From positions 40,820,119 through 40,884,118 of the forward strand of contig OX638132.1 of assembly GCA_951804985.1 (NCBI GenBank): a stretch of DNA of 64,000 nucleotides. Reading direction: 5' to 3'. The notes under the pieces are model-generated. The model made no database searches. It was not told where the DNA came from and saw only the letters and a program-made list of their open reading frames with translations. Shown here in pieces: positions 43,145-55,174 of the stretch (positions within the stretch are counted from its first letter, which is position 1; every line of letters starts with the position of its first letter). The translations under genes were made by a program, and so were the position numbers. Source of the stretch: Dryomyza anilis. Lineage: Eukaryota > Arthropoda > Insecta > Diptera > Dryomyzidae.

Positions 43145-43839
43145 ATATAGTAAAAATCATAATTTTATAACTAATATAAATATAAACTCACTTAAATTAA
43201 TTAAAAATAGAAATCAACGTAATTTATACCACATAAAATTACTTTAGCCAAACCACATGAAATATTGTAAAAGAAAAAAACATTATTCTTCTTAATAATA
43301 ATTTTCTCTTAATTTTAGCAATAACACAAAATAATTTTAGCAAAACCGCATAAAATATTGTAAAAGAAAAAACTATTATTCTTTTTAATAATAATTGTCT
43401 CTTCAGAAATAATTAAAATAATGCAAAAGAAAAAAACTATAATTCTTTTTAATAAAAATATTTTTTTCTTACAATAAGAGGGGAGGTATGTTGTGTATCA
43501 TAAACACAGTGCTTACAGCACCCCATGTAGGAAAAAACGATCGGCCCAATGTTGGTCCAGACTTGCGCCAATAGTACTTAACTCTGGACCATGTACGAAA
43601 TCAGGAGTTGCCTATGTCTGGTCAAACCTTGGGATGATAACTAAGGCGCAATACTGGGAGCAAAGGTTTGGTCCGATGCCAGAAAATAAAATTGAACCAA
43701 TATTGTTCATTTCAATTGAATGTCAAGAATGCAAAAAAATATATATATTACTTTCTACTACTATTTTATTCATCTGTATTATTTTATTTATTTTTTATTT
43801 CAACAATTTCCAATCCATTTTTATATAATTTAAAAATGT

Positions 43840-43925
43840 TTGTCGTCACAAGCTGTGGAATCGATCTCCTGACTTCGACGTTCCACTGCTCTCCCCGTCA
43901 GGCTTCGCAACTAATTGTCTGAGAT
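43840..43925 (-). other. tRNA-like module (degenerate)
   Basis: The minus strand has an A-box-like GACGGGGAGAGCAGTGG and a B-box-like GATCGATTCC at tRNA-like spacing. It does not fold convincingly as a complete tRNA by eye. Confidence 0.35.
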
Positions 43926-44036
43926 TTTTGCTTCAAAAAAAAATTTAGGATTTTTTCCTAATTTGACAATTTTTATCTGATGTGACAGACATTTTTAAAT
44001 TATAAAGTTCATGATTTTGAAAAAAATGCTCTGAAA

Positions 44037-44110
44037 CAAGTGAGCTTGATAGCGTAACGGGTAGAGCTCTGGACTTGTACGTAGAAAATACGGGTTCGAG
44101 TCCCATTTGG
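44037..44110 (+). other. tRNA-like module
   Basis: TAGCGTAACGGGTAGAGC (A-box-like) and GGGTTCGAGTCCC (B box with T-arm stem) about 35 bp apart, followed by a T run like a Pol III terminator. It could be a tRNA pseudogene or SINE head. Confidence 0.45.
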
Positions 44111-44822
44111 AATATTTTTTTTTATTGTTTTTTAAATATATATTTTTTTTGAATTGAAGTATGATTTGGCCGCTGGTCTAGGCTAAATGTCCATTCACCA
44201 AGACATATTAAATGAGTCTTGGGTGACTTCTAGAAAAATATCAGTTATCCAAGAGTTGGTAACCCAATCATGGTTGAGACTTGGGTAAAGTCTAATCAGC
44301 CATGCCTTGGTCGGTCAAGGTTGGATATGTCTTCCGCCGGTGTCAAGCCTGGCGTTTCCTACATGGGACATTAACATATGATTCACAATATAATTTTAAC
44401 CATTATATTTTTCTTTTTGGCATATTTTTAGGGTTAAGAACTATGCATGTTAAACACAAACAGCATTTAATTGTCTTGGCACACACCACTTAACATAGAT
44501 CACTCTGATCATACAAATAAATGCTGATTAAGTTCTTTTAGACTATAAGTCACTCAGTCATGCTGACTAAGTTATTTTAACCTTATGAAAGAACTCATTT
44601 TATTGTGAAATTATAAGAATATGAGGTGTTACTTATGTAGAAGTTAAGTATAGACCACTGCTGCCAAATATACGGATTTCTCCGTATTTCTACGGATTTT
44701 TCATGTTTTAAAAATAAATACGGATTTTTATACGGATTCGATGAAAATACGGATTTTATACGGAATTAGCAATTCTGTTAAAATACTTTGAGAAAATTAT
44801 GTTTCTGAAGTTAATTTTTATA

Positions 44823-45139
44823 ATAATAATAAAAGTTTGGCGCTACAGTCCTGTATAGAACTTCAGCCGAGCTCTCTCACCATTTTGAGCTGTGGGTGTT
44901 ATATTTGTACTCAAAGTGGTGGGACCTATATTTGTACTCAAAGTGCCGAATCCGAACGGCGGGTGAGAGCTTTTCATAGGCAATGGTTTTACTCCCGTAG
45001 GTTTGCCATTTACTGACGAGAGGTAGCGCGGTATTGAAAAATGTTTCTATGAAAAGATGTTGTTAGCCCCAGTCCAGGCTTGAACCGGGGACTTTCGGCT
45101 CGCAGTCCAACGCACTAACCACTGAGCTACCGCGGCTAC
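44823..45139 (-). mobile_element. tRNA-headed SINE, copy 3
   Basis: Full-length, minus, with a small internal rearrangement near 44925-44945 (a duplicated TTTGTACTCAAAGT). Flanks ATTTTTATA (44814-44822) and ATTTTTGTA (45140-45148) are the probable duplication, placing the insertion at the very start of the adjoining TACCC-repeat. Confidence 0.88.
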
Positions 45140-45142
45140 ATT

Positions 45143-45868
45143 TTTGTACCCTACACTAATAGTGAAAGGGTATGTTCAGTTTGGTACGCCGTTTGTAACA
45201 CCCAGAAGGGAACATCTCCGGTATGGAAAAGTATATATATTCTTGATCAGCATGACCTCCTGAGTCGATTTAGCGATGTCCGTCTGTCCGTCTGTCTGTC
45301 TGTCCGTCTGTCTGTCTGTCTGTTGAAATCCCTAAGACTTTTAAAATTGAAGAGCTAGATAAATGAAACTTATAACTTAGATTACTAATATACCTACGCT
45401 GTATGTGCGAAAAAATTGGCGAGATCGGTCCATTGCGACCTATGATCCGACCACTTTTGTTCAAATACCTCATATAAAATGTACATATAAAGATCAATTT
45501 TTATGTATACGTGCTTAGATAAACTTTTTTGGTCAAATATATATTGATATTATGCTCAAATACATTATAATAATGTTTTCCGACAAAAAGACTTGTGGTT
45601 CACAAAAAAAAAAAATCGAAATTCGGTACACCTACCCATTTGTAAATATGGGTATCAAATGAATGGAAATTCTTCAGCGATTGAATGTTTGTAGTTATTT
45701 TCAGGATTCGTATACCCTGGTGACCTATATATCACTTTGTATGGTAAGCACACATATGTGTAGGGTATTTATAGTCGGCTTAGACAGACTATAATTTTGA
45801 TAATCCTAACTATCATAATTACACCTACTTTAAAATTTCCCATGTGATCTAGCCTTCCCAACTGGTTT
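45143..45868 (+). mobile_element. Dispersed TACCC-repeat, copy 2 (longest)
   Basis: Starts GTACCCTACACTAATAGTG, has the GTCTGTCC tract, then TGTGTAGGGTATTTATAGTC and ends near CCCAACTGG. The ATACCCTACAC start and GTGTAGGGTAT segment are inverted relative to one another. Confidence 0.72.
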
Positions 45869-46018
45869 TTATTTAACATTAAAAACTTAAAAAATAATAA
45901 ATTAAAATTGAAAGTATGGACAAATGGTACATTAAAAAATCATACGTATTTATACGGATTTGTTTTTAATCAAAAACTCAGTAAATACGGACAAAAAATT
46001 GGCAGCCCTGGTATAGAC

Positions 46019-46460
46019 TGAGAATTAATTGTTTCCGATCAGCAGTCCAGTACTAGAATTAGGGAGTAGTAAGATTTTAAAACTCGAAATAAAGTGTCTA
46101 AAATAAAAACACTCGTGTTTGATTTTATAAATAAATAAAAGACTTAGCAGCCAAGTATGTATAAAGGATCAAGGTCAAAAGTATAAAAAAAAATTGAAGT
46201 CGGAAAGGACCTCAACAAACAGACCAGTGCGTGTTACCACATTGTGAGCTTTAGCAAAAAACCGATCTTATTGAAAAATATTGGAGCCAGCTGTGAGCTT
46301 TTTCCTTTTTGATCATTTTTTGAGCTTTTTTGTTACAAATATTTTAATACATTTTTAACTCAAATTATTTTATAAATTAGTCAACAATTTTAATACATTC
46401 TTAAACATAAAAAAATACCATTAGTTCAAATGGAAAATCTTAAATATAGAAAGTGTTCAT
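46019..46460. other. Unassigned region right of element E
   Basis: Non-coding. It contains a possible poly-A signal region with AATAAATAAAAG near 46130; nothing assignable. Confidence 0.3.
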
Positions 46461-46463
46461 AAA

Positions 46464-46549
46464 ACATTCGATTGGAACAAATTTGAATTATTAATCTTAG
46501 GAATGTTTTTAAATTAATAAAGATATTCAAATTTGTTCCAATCGAATGT
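46464..46549. repeat. Perfect 25-bp inverted repeat / hairpin
   Basis: Arms 46464-46488 and 46525-46549 are exact reverse complements. A second inner pair (TTATTAAT / ATTAATAA) extends the stem with a bulge, leaving a loop of about 16 nt. No coding. Confidence 0.85.
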
Positions 46550-46590
46550 ATTTATAATTATGCATTAATAATTATGTAAAATACATATCC

Positions 46591-46710
46591 ATTTTTTACA
46601 TGTAATTTGCAACTTCGTATTTAAGTTCACAAAGTACTAACCTTAAAAACATCAATTTTTTACATTTAAGTTGCAACTTCGTATTTAAGTTTACAAATTA
46701 CTAACCTCCT
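46591..46710 (+). repeat. 64-bp tandem duplication
   Basis: Two units starting ATTTTTTACAT at 46591 and 46655, sharing GCAACTTCGTATTTAAGTT. Confidence 0.8.
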
Positions 46711-47672
46711 ATCGAATTCAAACCGTTCAATTTTTGTGGAACGAAATCAATTCACTTTTTTCGTCAAGTATTTAAATATCTATCGATTTTTGTCATTGAA
46801 AGATGGTTTTAATTAACTCTTTCATGGGAAGGTCTAAACAATATTGTAGATATAGACGTAATCATTACCTGGTATTAATTTCAAAATCCTGTGTATCCTG
46901 GCTTGTCCTTGAAAGATATTGCATCTAGGCGAAATTGGGCAATAATGCTAAAAAATCAACAGCTTTTTTATACAATTATATTTTTTCCCAAATATCTTAT
47001 CTGCGTATATTTATTTAATGTACTTGTTATTGAAAACTTATAGTATTTTATATTTTTTATTCAATTAAATCCAAACACACTTTTTGCAAACATTTTTTTG
47101 AACGTGCAGACACAACACACAACAGCTCCTTACCGATCACTCACGAACATAGAACACCATATCTGCTGTTATAAGTCGTAAAACTTGTCAGACATTTAAA
47201 CAAAAATAACTTATAGCTAAAAAAGTTAAATAGCTGTTTTTGGAGCAAAACATGCAATTTTGTCTGTAGGCAACAGTAGGCATGTTTTTTTTTTCTTTTT
47301 TCTGTCCCTATAAGTGACAAAAGTGGCTCATATTTGGTATCGTAGTTAAGAATTGTAATATGTATCACAGTACCTAATATTATCAGTATATCTCTTACGA
47401 TGGTCAAGTTATGCAGTTTAGAAGGAATGGTATGTATCTAAATTCCAATTATCAACAAAATATCTCATTCCAGACAAAACCGAGTGAAAATTTGGTTCAG
47501 GATGCGATCATTGTCTGATCAGGCAGCCTGATTTCAAGTCAGGCAATGATCAGGAGTTTTTTTTTCATAAGTTTTCATAAGTGTCACATCAGTTTTCATC
47601 AAGTAAACTTTATATCAGTATTTTTTATGAAGGTTGGACCATGTTACCTTACATGGATTTAAAATTAGGATA
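46711..47672. other. Unassigned AT-rich stretch
   Basis: No supported gene. A short inverted word pair around CTGATCAGGCAG / GGCAATGATCAGG (47510-47555) is the only local structure noticed. Confidence 0.3.
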
Positions 47673-48736
47673 GGGGAGACCGGGGCTAAGTCGACATCGG
47701 GGCAAAGTCAATATTTGCTTTAAAACGCGAATGGGATGTCAGATTGACTTCAAATTGATACTGTACACGTAACATTAGATGCCACTGTTTCCAAAGAAGG
47801 GAAATCCATTTTGTGCTAAAATGTGTTTTTTGACTCGCATTTTTATGCCAATAATATTAGGCCAAGTCTCGTGGGGTAAAGTCGACAATTTGGTCAAAGT
47901 AGATTCCGCGAAAATACAATTGATGAAATATTTTGTTCTATGAGTTTTACAAAATAGTCCGTTCTTACAATATAAGATGACTTGTCAATCATTTGACTAT
48001 GATAAGAAGTTATTGCAAAAAATCGATAAAATGTGAATAATATGAATAATTTCGCGGGACCGGAATAAAACAGCACGAATAAATTTATCTTGGAATATAT
48101 AATTCAATCACATTGAAAGATATCAGAAAAAATGTGCATTCACGGGAAAAGTGGGTAGTGTTGACTTTACCCCAGCATATTTTTAGAAGTTTGAGGTTGT
48201 GTCGCATTTGCATTTGTTTCGTGGAAACTAAATATTGTAGATCTTTACAGTTCATGTAACAGTTAATGAATCAATCTATCCAACTGTATTATTGTTACGA
48301 AAATTCAGTCTACGGAAAACTGTTCTACAAGTTCGTATCTCTGGACAATTTAACTTGACACGAGCTGCACTCGACCACTTTACAATCACTACTGAAGTGA
48401 AGTACCTCAGATGCGGCTCCCTTATATACTGCATGCATCAGTTCGAAACGTTTCGACAAGCTTCGACTTGTTTCGAGAACCTTCTACTCGTTTCGTGAAT
48501 GACGCATGCTATTGGCAAATCATTCGTACTCATGTGTTTTAATGCGCTGATCTTCCATCTCTTTCTCGCACATTGCCCAGTACGCTGAATGATCTTCCGT
48601 CTCTTTCTAACACATTGCTTAGTGCGCTGAATTGTCTTGCGTCTCATTTATTATTGTTGATTGCTTGCACAGTGGGGCAAATTACCTCTTTTCGTAACAC
48701 TGCCCTCCACCTAAATCTGTTCGTCCCGAACAGATG

Positions 48737-49473
48737 TTAATCCTCTCTCTCTATATACGGCACCAACCTTTCTAAATGTACTACTTTCATTTTTCGTCTG
48801 ACGCCTGTAGTATTCTGAATCCGATACACAATGTCATTTATCCTTTTAATTATCCTGTACGGTCCTTCCCGGTGTGTTTGTAATTTTGGACTTGCAATTT
48901 GTATACTCTGCCTTAAAGACTGGAGCAACTCGTCTTGGTCTTCACTTTTCTTCTTGCCCAAATCGGATTTTTCACATCCATGGCAGTACGTTCGCAATGT
49001 CCTCCTATGTTGTATTGATTCGTCTTACCGCAACTCCTGACGGCTGTTCTTTTTGCGGATACACATTGCTTACATCTGTGAATCCAGTAGGCGGCTGACT
49101 TCTGATCTCCGACCCAATAGAAATGCTTCCTGATTTCTTCAATCGTTTTATTAATGCTCAAGTGACATCCATTGGTTCCACAATGGCATTTCAGTACTAT
49201 GGCTTTTATTTTTGACTTGGGAACAACAATCAAATTTCGTGCAGATCTGCCATTTTCACTTTCCCACACACGGTACAAACAACCATTTTGTAGCTTCAGG
49301 CTTTGCCACTGCGCCCAGTAAGCCCTGCTTATTGGACTGTGGGATGCTAACTCTTTCCATAATGGTTTTCTTTGTTGTTCCTTGAACGTCCGAATTTTTG
49401 CGATGTCGGGGTCCATCTTTTGATCATTTCGTATTTGCTCTAGACTCCATTGATCATCTGGCACGACACCCAA
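48737..49473 (-). pseudogene. gypsy copy B pol remnant (integrase ends)
   Basis: From 49473: linker and integrase zinc domain (WQSLKLQNGCLYRVWESE, then CHCGTNGCHLSINKTIEEIR and HRCKQCVSAKRTA), joined after ERTAMDV to the far C-terminal integrase tail (LQTHREGPYRIIKRINDIVY). The DDE core is gone. Confidence 0.78.
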
Positions 49474-49487
49474 TAAACGAATGTGAA

Positions 49488-50906
49488 TTATGTTTTTTTT
49501 TCATCTTCTCTCCGGCATTCTCCGAATTCCATTGTAGATACTCGTGCCGACACAGTGCCTGAATTTCCAAGATGGTAACTGGTGTTATTCGGACTATCCT
49601 CAGAACTCTTTTCTGGTCTGTATCTCTTTGGTGGTAGCAAAATTACACATTTACGTTTTTCACGACAGTCGCGTGCCATATGCCCATATTTTCCGCAATT
49701 GTAGCATTTACCTTTCAATTGTGTGTTTCCATTGGCAACATAATATTCGGGTTCAACGCTGGCTTTGGACGCTCTACTTACTCCTTGACATACATTTTTT
49801 CTCTCCTCATCTAGTACACGTTTCTCAATCGCTGGTCGGCACAATGTAAGCACTGTGGTGACCGTTTCCATAAATGTCACCTTTGGGTTAGTCATTGTTG
49901 CCCGTTTTGTCTCAGGATCCCGTATGCCATAAACGAATGCATTTATCTTGCACATTTCCAAGAAATCACAAGCTGAATCGGAATACGTCAAATGTGCAAG
50001 TCTCTCAACATCCGCAGCATATTCCTGCAACGATTCGCAATTATTTTGCCTTCGGAACTTCATCTGTATTCTGTAAATAGGTGCCATGTGGTCACTGCCG
50101 TATTTTCGTTGCAATGCACCCACAACCGCTGAATAATTGTTTATGTCACTTTCTGGAACAGTCTGCAATACTTCGGCTGCGCCTCCTTTAAGCCCCGACA
50201 AGTGCGGCTACGCTGTCCTCATTATTCCATCGTAAATCGGCGATTTTAGTCTCGTACCACTAACAAAATGCTGTGTGGGTCCATTTAACTGCAATATATC
50301 GAAGTCCTTTTGAATTTTCTGTAGCTTTTTGTCGATTCCATGATATTTCTCATCAACGTTATTTTCCAATCTTTGAATCTTATCGTCAACGCTCACTTCC
50401 ATGTCATTTACATGTGCCTCAAGCACCTTTACTTTTTCATGGAGTGTATTAGAAACTTCCAGAAGCTGATTCGAATGTTCCTGCATCTTTTGCTCCATTA
50501 TTATTTGATGTTTGTTGAAATTCTCTAGAAGCTCTGCTTTGAGCTGATTGGAATTTTCTAGAAATTGTTTTGAATTTTCTTGAAGCTTCTGTTCCATTTT
50601 GTAGGCATTTTCTTGAAGCTGTTTGGAATTTTCTTGAGCCATTATCTGAAACTGTTGCTGCATAGCTCCGATCAACTGGCTCATATCAAAAACTTGGGTC
50701 TGTACTTTCTCCTCTGTGTCCAGATTTTTCGATGACGATGCTGCAGCTTGAATTTCAAATTCGTGCTCCGCGAGAAGAATGCTTCGGGCCTCCAATTCTT
50801 CCATTAGGCGCTTCTGCAGCTCTACTTTCGTACTTACAGTTGGAAGATTATGAATCGCCAGCTCCTTCTTTAGCTGGTCGACTTTAAGTTGTTCGAATTT
50901 AACCAT
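49488..50906 (-). pseudogene. gypsy copy B gag, frameshifted
   Basis: 50906-50208: SAP-like start, long coiled coil (QLQENAYKMEQKLQENSKQ, VNDMEVSVDDKIQRLENN) and the capsid-domain start LKSPIYDGI. Here a deletion of about 70 bp shifts frame. 50201-49488: GLKGGAAEVLQTVPESDIN, RKYGSDHMAPIYRIQMKFR, then the CCHC knuckle CYNCGKYGHMARDC. This shows the gag parts missing from copy A. Confidence 0.82.
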
Positions 50907-51543
50907 TTTTTTATCACAATCCCACTTCTGACACCAATGTTACGAAAATTCAGTCTACGGAAAACTGTTCTACAAGTTCGTATCTCTGGATTGTGTACAA
51001 AATAAAAACACTCTTATGTTTGGTTTAAATTATAACAATTAACTTTATTTATTCACTTTAATAAACAACTTTACTAATAACAAATTCTAACAACTGCTGC
51101 ATGTCCACAATTTAACTTGACATTTATCACACGAGCTGCACTTGACCACTTTACAATCACTACTGAAGTGAAGTACCTCAGATGCGGCTTCCTTATATAC
51201 TGCATGCATCAGTTCGAAACGTTTCGACAAGCTTCGACTTGTTTCGAGAACCTTCTACTCGTTTCGTGAATGACGCATGCTATTGGAAAATAATTCGTAC
51301 TCATGTGTTTTAATGCGCTGATCTTCCATCTCTTTCTCGCACATTGCCCAGTACGCTGAATGATCTTCCGTCTCTTTCTAACACATTGCTTAGTGCGCTG
51401 AATTGTCTTGCGTCTCATTTATTATTGTTGAATGCTTGCACGGTGGAGTAAATTACCTCTTTTCGTAACATTATTTTTGTCCTATGTCATTGATATGGTG
51501 GTCAAAATTAGCATTGAAAAAAGTGTCGACCCGGTCTCCCCTA

Positions 51544-51949
51544 ACCCTAGTCGACCCTGATCAGTGTCATTTCATATGGCCTTTGGTAGGAATGCTTTAT
51601 CGTGTTCTGATCAGGGACGGATACGAAATAAGGCTAACCTTAACCAAATTCCACTCGGGAAAGTTATAGTAATTTTATCATTTCAATTATATGACAAGTA
51701 GGCGTGGCAAATGACCAATTTTCATTTCAAACTGAAATCTATTCGTAGTCCATGTATGATTAGTGTAAAGTTTCGTTAAGATTGGCGTAAAACTGTATTT
51801 ACGGCGTGGATTTGGATTTGACATCTGTCCCACAATGAAACGGTGGCTGAGACGAACGTGGTCTATATCTTGTTTATCTGCCGAGACGAACGAGGTCCCG
51901 GTCTAACAGAATTGAATGAATTAAAGACATAAACAGTGTCTTTAACGTT
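51544..51949. other. Unassigned stretch
   Basis: Non-coding. The word CTGATCAG occurs near 51560 and 51615; nothing else recognised. Confidence 0.3.
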
Positions 51950-52510
51950 TCCTGGTTTAAAAATTCAGTAGAATTCTTTTCAGGAATCCTAGCATAGAAT
52001 TTGTTTTACATATTGCAAATTCTCTGTGAGCAGTAAACGAAAGTTTTAAATCAATATTAATTCCGAGAACTTTCAAAAGTTGCTCTCGTAAAATTTTTTT
52101 TTATTAGAATGTAAATAATTGAAAATTATTGGTGAATGTTTTCGGGTACATGTTAAAACCTTACATTTACCAAAGTTCAAAATTAAACAATTTTTTCACA
52201 CCAGGCCATAAATGAGTTTTTGTCTTCCTGGAATTTTTGAAATCTTGCACATCGTTGATAATGTGATACATTTTTATGTCATCTGCATTTAAAAGACATT
52301 CCCAATTTTTGAAGATTTTGACAACACCGTTAATAAATAATATTAAAAGTAAAGGTCCTAAATGGCTACTTTGAGGAACTCCTGATTTTAAATTTATAAT
52401 ATCAGAAAAATGATTTTTTCACTTTTTCATTAGTTTTCTGTCAGAAAAATAAGATGCAATCCAGTTCAATAAACTGTAGCACAATTCTGTAACTCCTTAA
52501 CGACAAAATC
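51950..52510 (-). pseudogene. Jockey-like RT relic
   Basis: The minus strand in shifting frames gives a GVPQSSHLGPLLLILFING block and LLNADDIKMYHIINDVQDF; the catalytic YADD is altered to NADD. Heavily decayed. Confidence 0.65.
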
Positions 52511-53700
52511 GATATCTTAAGTACAGATAACGACACAAAATTTTAAGTGCTAAGCCCCAACCATAGTATGCATATGCCAACAGAAGTCGGCACATGGAAC
52601 TGTGCGAACACATATAAATTGTATGTAGCAATCCATAATATGAATATAAGAGAGATTTTGGTCAAGTTTCGTTAACTTCAGCTAGCTTATGCAAAGAGCG
52701 AAACAAATCGTACATTCCGTACGAAAAATATGTCATTTCATTGTTATATTGAGAAATCTTTTTTTTTTATTTCAATAAAAAAAAAATAACAAAACAATTA
52801 AAAATATGATTTAAAAAAAAAAAAACACCTGTTTGATTTAATTTTTTTCTCGTTTATTCATGTTATAGTCTGCTTAAGAAATTGACACAACTTGAATAAA
52901 CTTTTCGTTCAATTTCTAAAAGAGCGATGGTTGTACATGCATTATATGGTTTGGGGCTCTATTCTGTAAAAATTTTGTAACAATATTAATAGATAAAATT
53001 TGTTGTTACGTATCGACAAATGTCGATTGATGAAAATTTTAGGGATAGTCGTTAAATAAAAGTTTGACGTTCAAAATTATTTTTCATCGTCCGGTGGGCG
53101 GAAATGTGCATTCCGATGAGTCTCGATGGAACTTGACTTCAACATGTCCTAAATCGGATAAAATTGTTGTGCTCGTCCAATTCTTTCATATATCTTTGGC
53201 TATAAGGTTTTTAAATATATGAACATTATTTTTTATGTTTGTCATACAAAAATATTGACTTTTTTAAATTGAAATGTAGAAGATGCCATATTTTTCATAA
53301 ATTTTAACATTAAAATCATATCGAATTTTAACCAGAGAAAATGTCGATTTTTTTGTATTTTTGAAATTTTAAGGACGATGCGCGAGCATAAGATTTTATT
53401 CAAAATTGATGACATTTTAGGAGGAGTGCCATATTTAATTTTATGAGCATATTTCGATCAAAAAAAAACCATATTAAGATGGTAAAAAAAAAAATATGGA
53501 TTTAAAGTGTTTTTGAACCTAACTGCAATGCGCGAACACAGGACATTATTTTTTTCGACTCAAATTTTTTGTGGTAAACTATAGCTCCACAATGTATGTA
53601 ACTTTTAAGCCCTTATTACATTTTGAAATAAATATAAAGGTTTGGATGACGGATCGAATCCTATTATACAGCTCATCGTTAAATCTTATTCTCCATTCCC
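52511..53700. other. Unassigned AT-rich stretch
   Basis: No supported coding region or recognised repeat; several A/T homopolymer runs. Confidence 0.3.
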
Positions 53701-53704
53701 CATT

Positions 53705-53907
53705 TACACAATTTGGACCAAGTAGAGTACTTTCCTTTCAAATACGCCAAGTATCTCTGAGTCAGTTACCGTTATTGTCCACGATTCTATGCCATACGTC
53801 ACGACTGGAGGTATTAGTGTTTTATTGAGCTGAATTTTCGTCTTTATTGGCGTTTCTTTCGATCTCATTAATTTGCCAAGAATAAATAGGCATCGATTAG
53901 CGAGCAT
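53705..53907 (-). pseudogene. RTE-like LINE C-terminal fragment
   Basis: LANRCLFILGKLMRSKETPI, KIQLNKTLIPPVVTYGIESW and VFERKVL are the conserved C-terminal motifs after the RT thumb in RTE-group LINEs. It is a different part from the RT fragment at 41571-42259. Confidence 0.75.
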
Positions 53908-53984
53908 GATTCGTTGCTTTATTTCTACACTGTTGTCATTGCCGGAATTAACTAACGATCCTAATTACCTCCTTGATCACCTCA

Positions 53985-54100
53985 AAATTACTGTAGTAAA
54001 TTATATACATTTTATGTCTTTGTTTTGAAAAAATGTACTTCTACTACATTTTGTTGGTTTTGAAATGCATTTCCCTTTGTTTGTCTTATTTTTACTACAC
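53985..54100 (+). repeat. Fragment of the TGTACACCGAA element
   Basis: ATTACTGTAGTAAATTATA followed by TTCTACTACATTTTG words, matching the left part of 59656-60289. Confidence 0.5.
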
Positions 54101-54139
54101 CATGCACAGTGTGACAGTCACAATCTAGGTGGACATTCC

Positions 54140-54378
54140 AATTTTGTCTCATAGGATATCACGCGCACAAAATGCGCCTTACATCCAACAAATGGTGCAG
54201 AAACTGCAATGAACCAGAAGAGGATGAAACGCTCGAACACCTACTCTGCCATTGCCCTGCACTGACACGATCCAGACTCACCGTGTATGGTCAGGCCTTC
54301 TATAACTCCATAGAAGGAGTGTCGAAGACAGAGCTGGGTAAATTAAAAAAACTTCGCATTGAAGACGGGAACATTTGA
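54140..54378 (+). pseudogene. LINE ORF2 C-terminal zinc region (LOA/R1-type)
   Basis: NKWCRNCNEPEEDETLEHLL then CHCPALTRSRL: the C..C...H....C motif that ends ORF2 in these LINEs, with a stop at 54376-54378. Severely 5'-truncated. Confidence 0.65.
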
Positions 54379-54491
54379 TCTCGACAAAAATCATAATAAA
54401 CGATCATATATTTTTCATAAACAGAGAGTAGTGGTAACACTATAGACCATGTTGGTCTATGTGAGGCATCCGTCGCCACCCCAAACCTAAC

Positions 54492-54604
54492 CATATGGCC
54501 ATTATGTCCTGAGTTTGTATATGAAGGACATTAAGGACATGACAATATGAAATTCGCAAGTAACAAATAAATGTATATATTCTGATGCACTTCATCAATT
54601 TTAT

Positions 54605-54686
<82 letters not shown>

Positions 54687-55174
54687 AATTAAAGCTATTT
54701 AATTTCCTTTTTAATGGACTTTAATGCAACAATATAAAAGACATTTAAGAATAAAATAGGTTTAGAATTTTATTTTATATCTAATTTACTAAAAATATTA
54801 TGTTCATAATGTATTGTTTTTATGTAATAAATCTAAGCTCTGATGATTTACCTTTAATTTGATTTACCACTTTCCAGCACCAGTTGCAATATTTAATTAA
54901 AATTACTTATAATAATTCATATGAGTCATTCCATATTAAAACATCAAATATATGAAACCACACATCTGGAAAGCTGAATATTGGCCAATATCTTAATTTT
55001 GAGCTGTTTCAACATACTTACAAATTTCATCCAATTCTGAGAAAGTCCTGGAAAAATTGTTTTTTTTGGTTGATTTGTATTTAATTTAATAAAAATATTG
55101 CAACAGTTGTTTATTATATATTGGAAGGTCCTTAATGTCCTTCATATACAAACTCAGGACATAATGACCATATG
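54492..55174. mobile_element. MITE with 47-bp TIRs and internal (TA)n
   Basis: The terminal 47 bp on each side are inverted copies with one mismatch (start CATATGGCCATTATGTCC). TAAC flanks both sides. A (TA)n tract fills 54607-54685. Non-coding. Confidence 0.82.

Larger units (their letters stand above)
43522..44367. mobile_element. TIR element with two tRNA-like modules
   Basis: Perfect 13-bp ends CCCATGTAGGAAA (43522-43534) and its inverse (44355-44367). Internally, TTGGTCCAGACTTG and similar words recur near both sides. Two tRNA-like modules lie inside on opposite strands (43840-43925 and 44037-44110). No transposase. TSD unclear (at most AC). Confidence 0.5.
44656..46010. mobile_element. 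hAT-type element E (same family as D)
   Basis: Ends CACTGCTGCCAAAT and ATTGGCAGCCCTG, 8-bp duplication GTATAGAC (44648-44655, 46011-46018). Subterminal TACGGA words as in element D, which is oriented oppositely. It contains a TACCC-repeat and a SINE and encodes nothing. Confidence 0.9.
48293..51470 (-). mobile_element. Ty3/gypsy retrotransposon, same family, copy B (internally deleted)
   Basis: LTRs 48293-48699 (407 bp, internal deletion) and 50938-51470 (533 bp), TSD TTAT (48289-48292, 51471-51474). Same probable primer site as copy A. It keeps nearly all of gag including the zinc knuckle but has lost protease, RT and RNase H; gag is followed within about 15 bp by the integrase zinc region, and the integrase core is also deleted. 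Confidence 0.9.
47673..51541. mobile_element. TIR element GGGGAGACCGGG, split by gypsy copy B
   Basis: Ends GGGGAGACCGGG and CCCGGTCTCCCC, each next to TA (a likely TA duplication), about 0.69 kb when the gypsy insertion is removed. Internal words GGGGTAAAGTCGAC and GACTTTACCCC repeat in both orientations. Non-coding. Class uncertain (TA target suggests a mariner-like mechanism). Confidence 0.65.

Noticed and set aside
44440..46235. Possible solo LTR interrupted by hAT element E
   Set aside because: A TGTTA start and GTTACCA end can be imagined, but no duplication, primer site or second copy supports it.
34858..51418. Similar Arg/Lys-rich open frames inside several LTRs (34858-35058, 48438-48647, 51209-51418)
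   Set aside because: They follow from short internal repeats of the LTR (TTAGTGCGCTGAAT words) and are not maintained at constant length.
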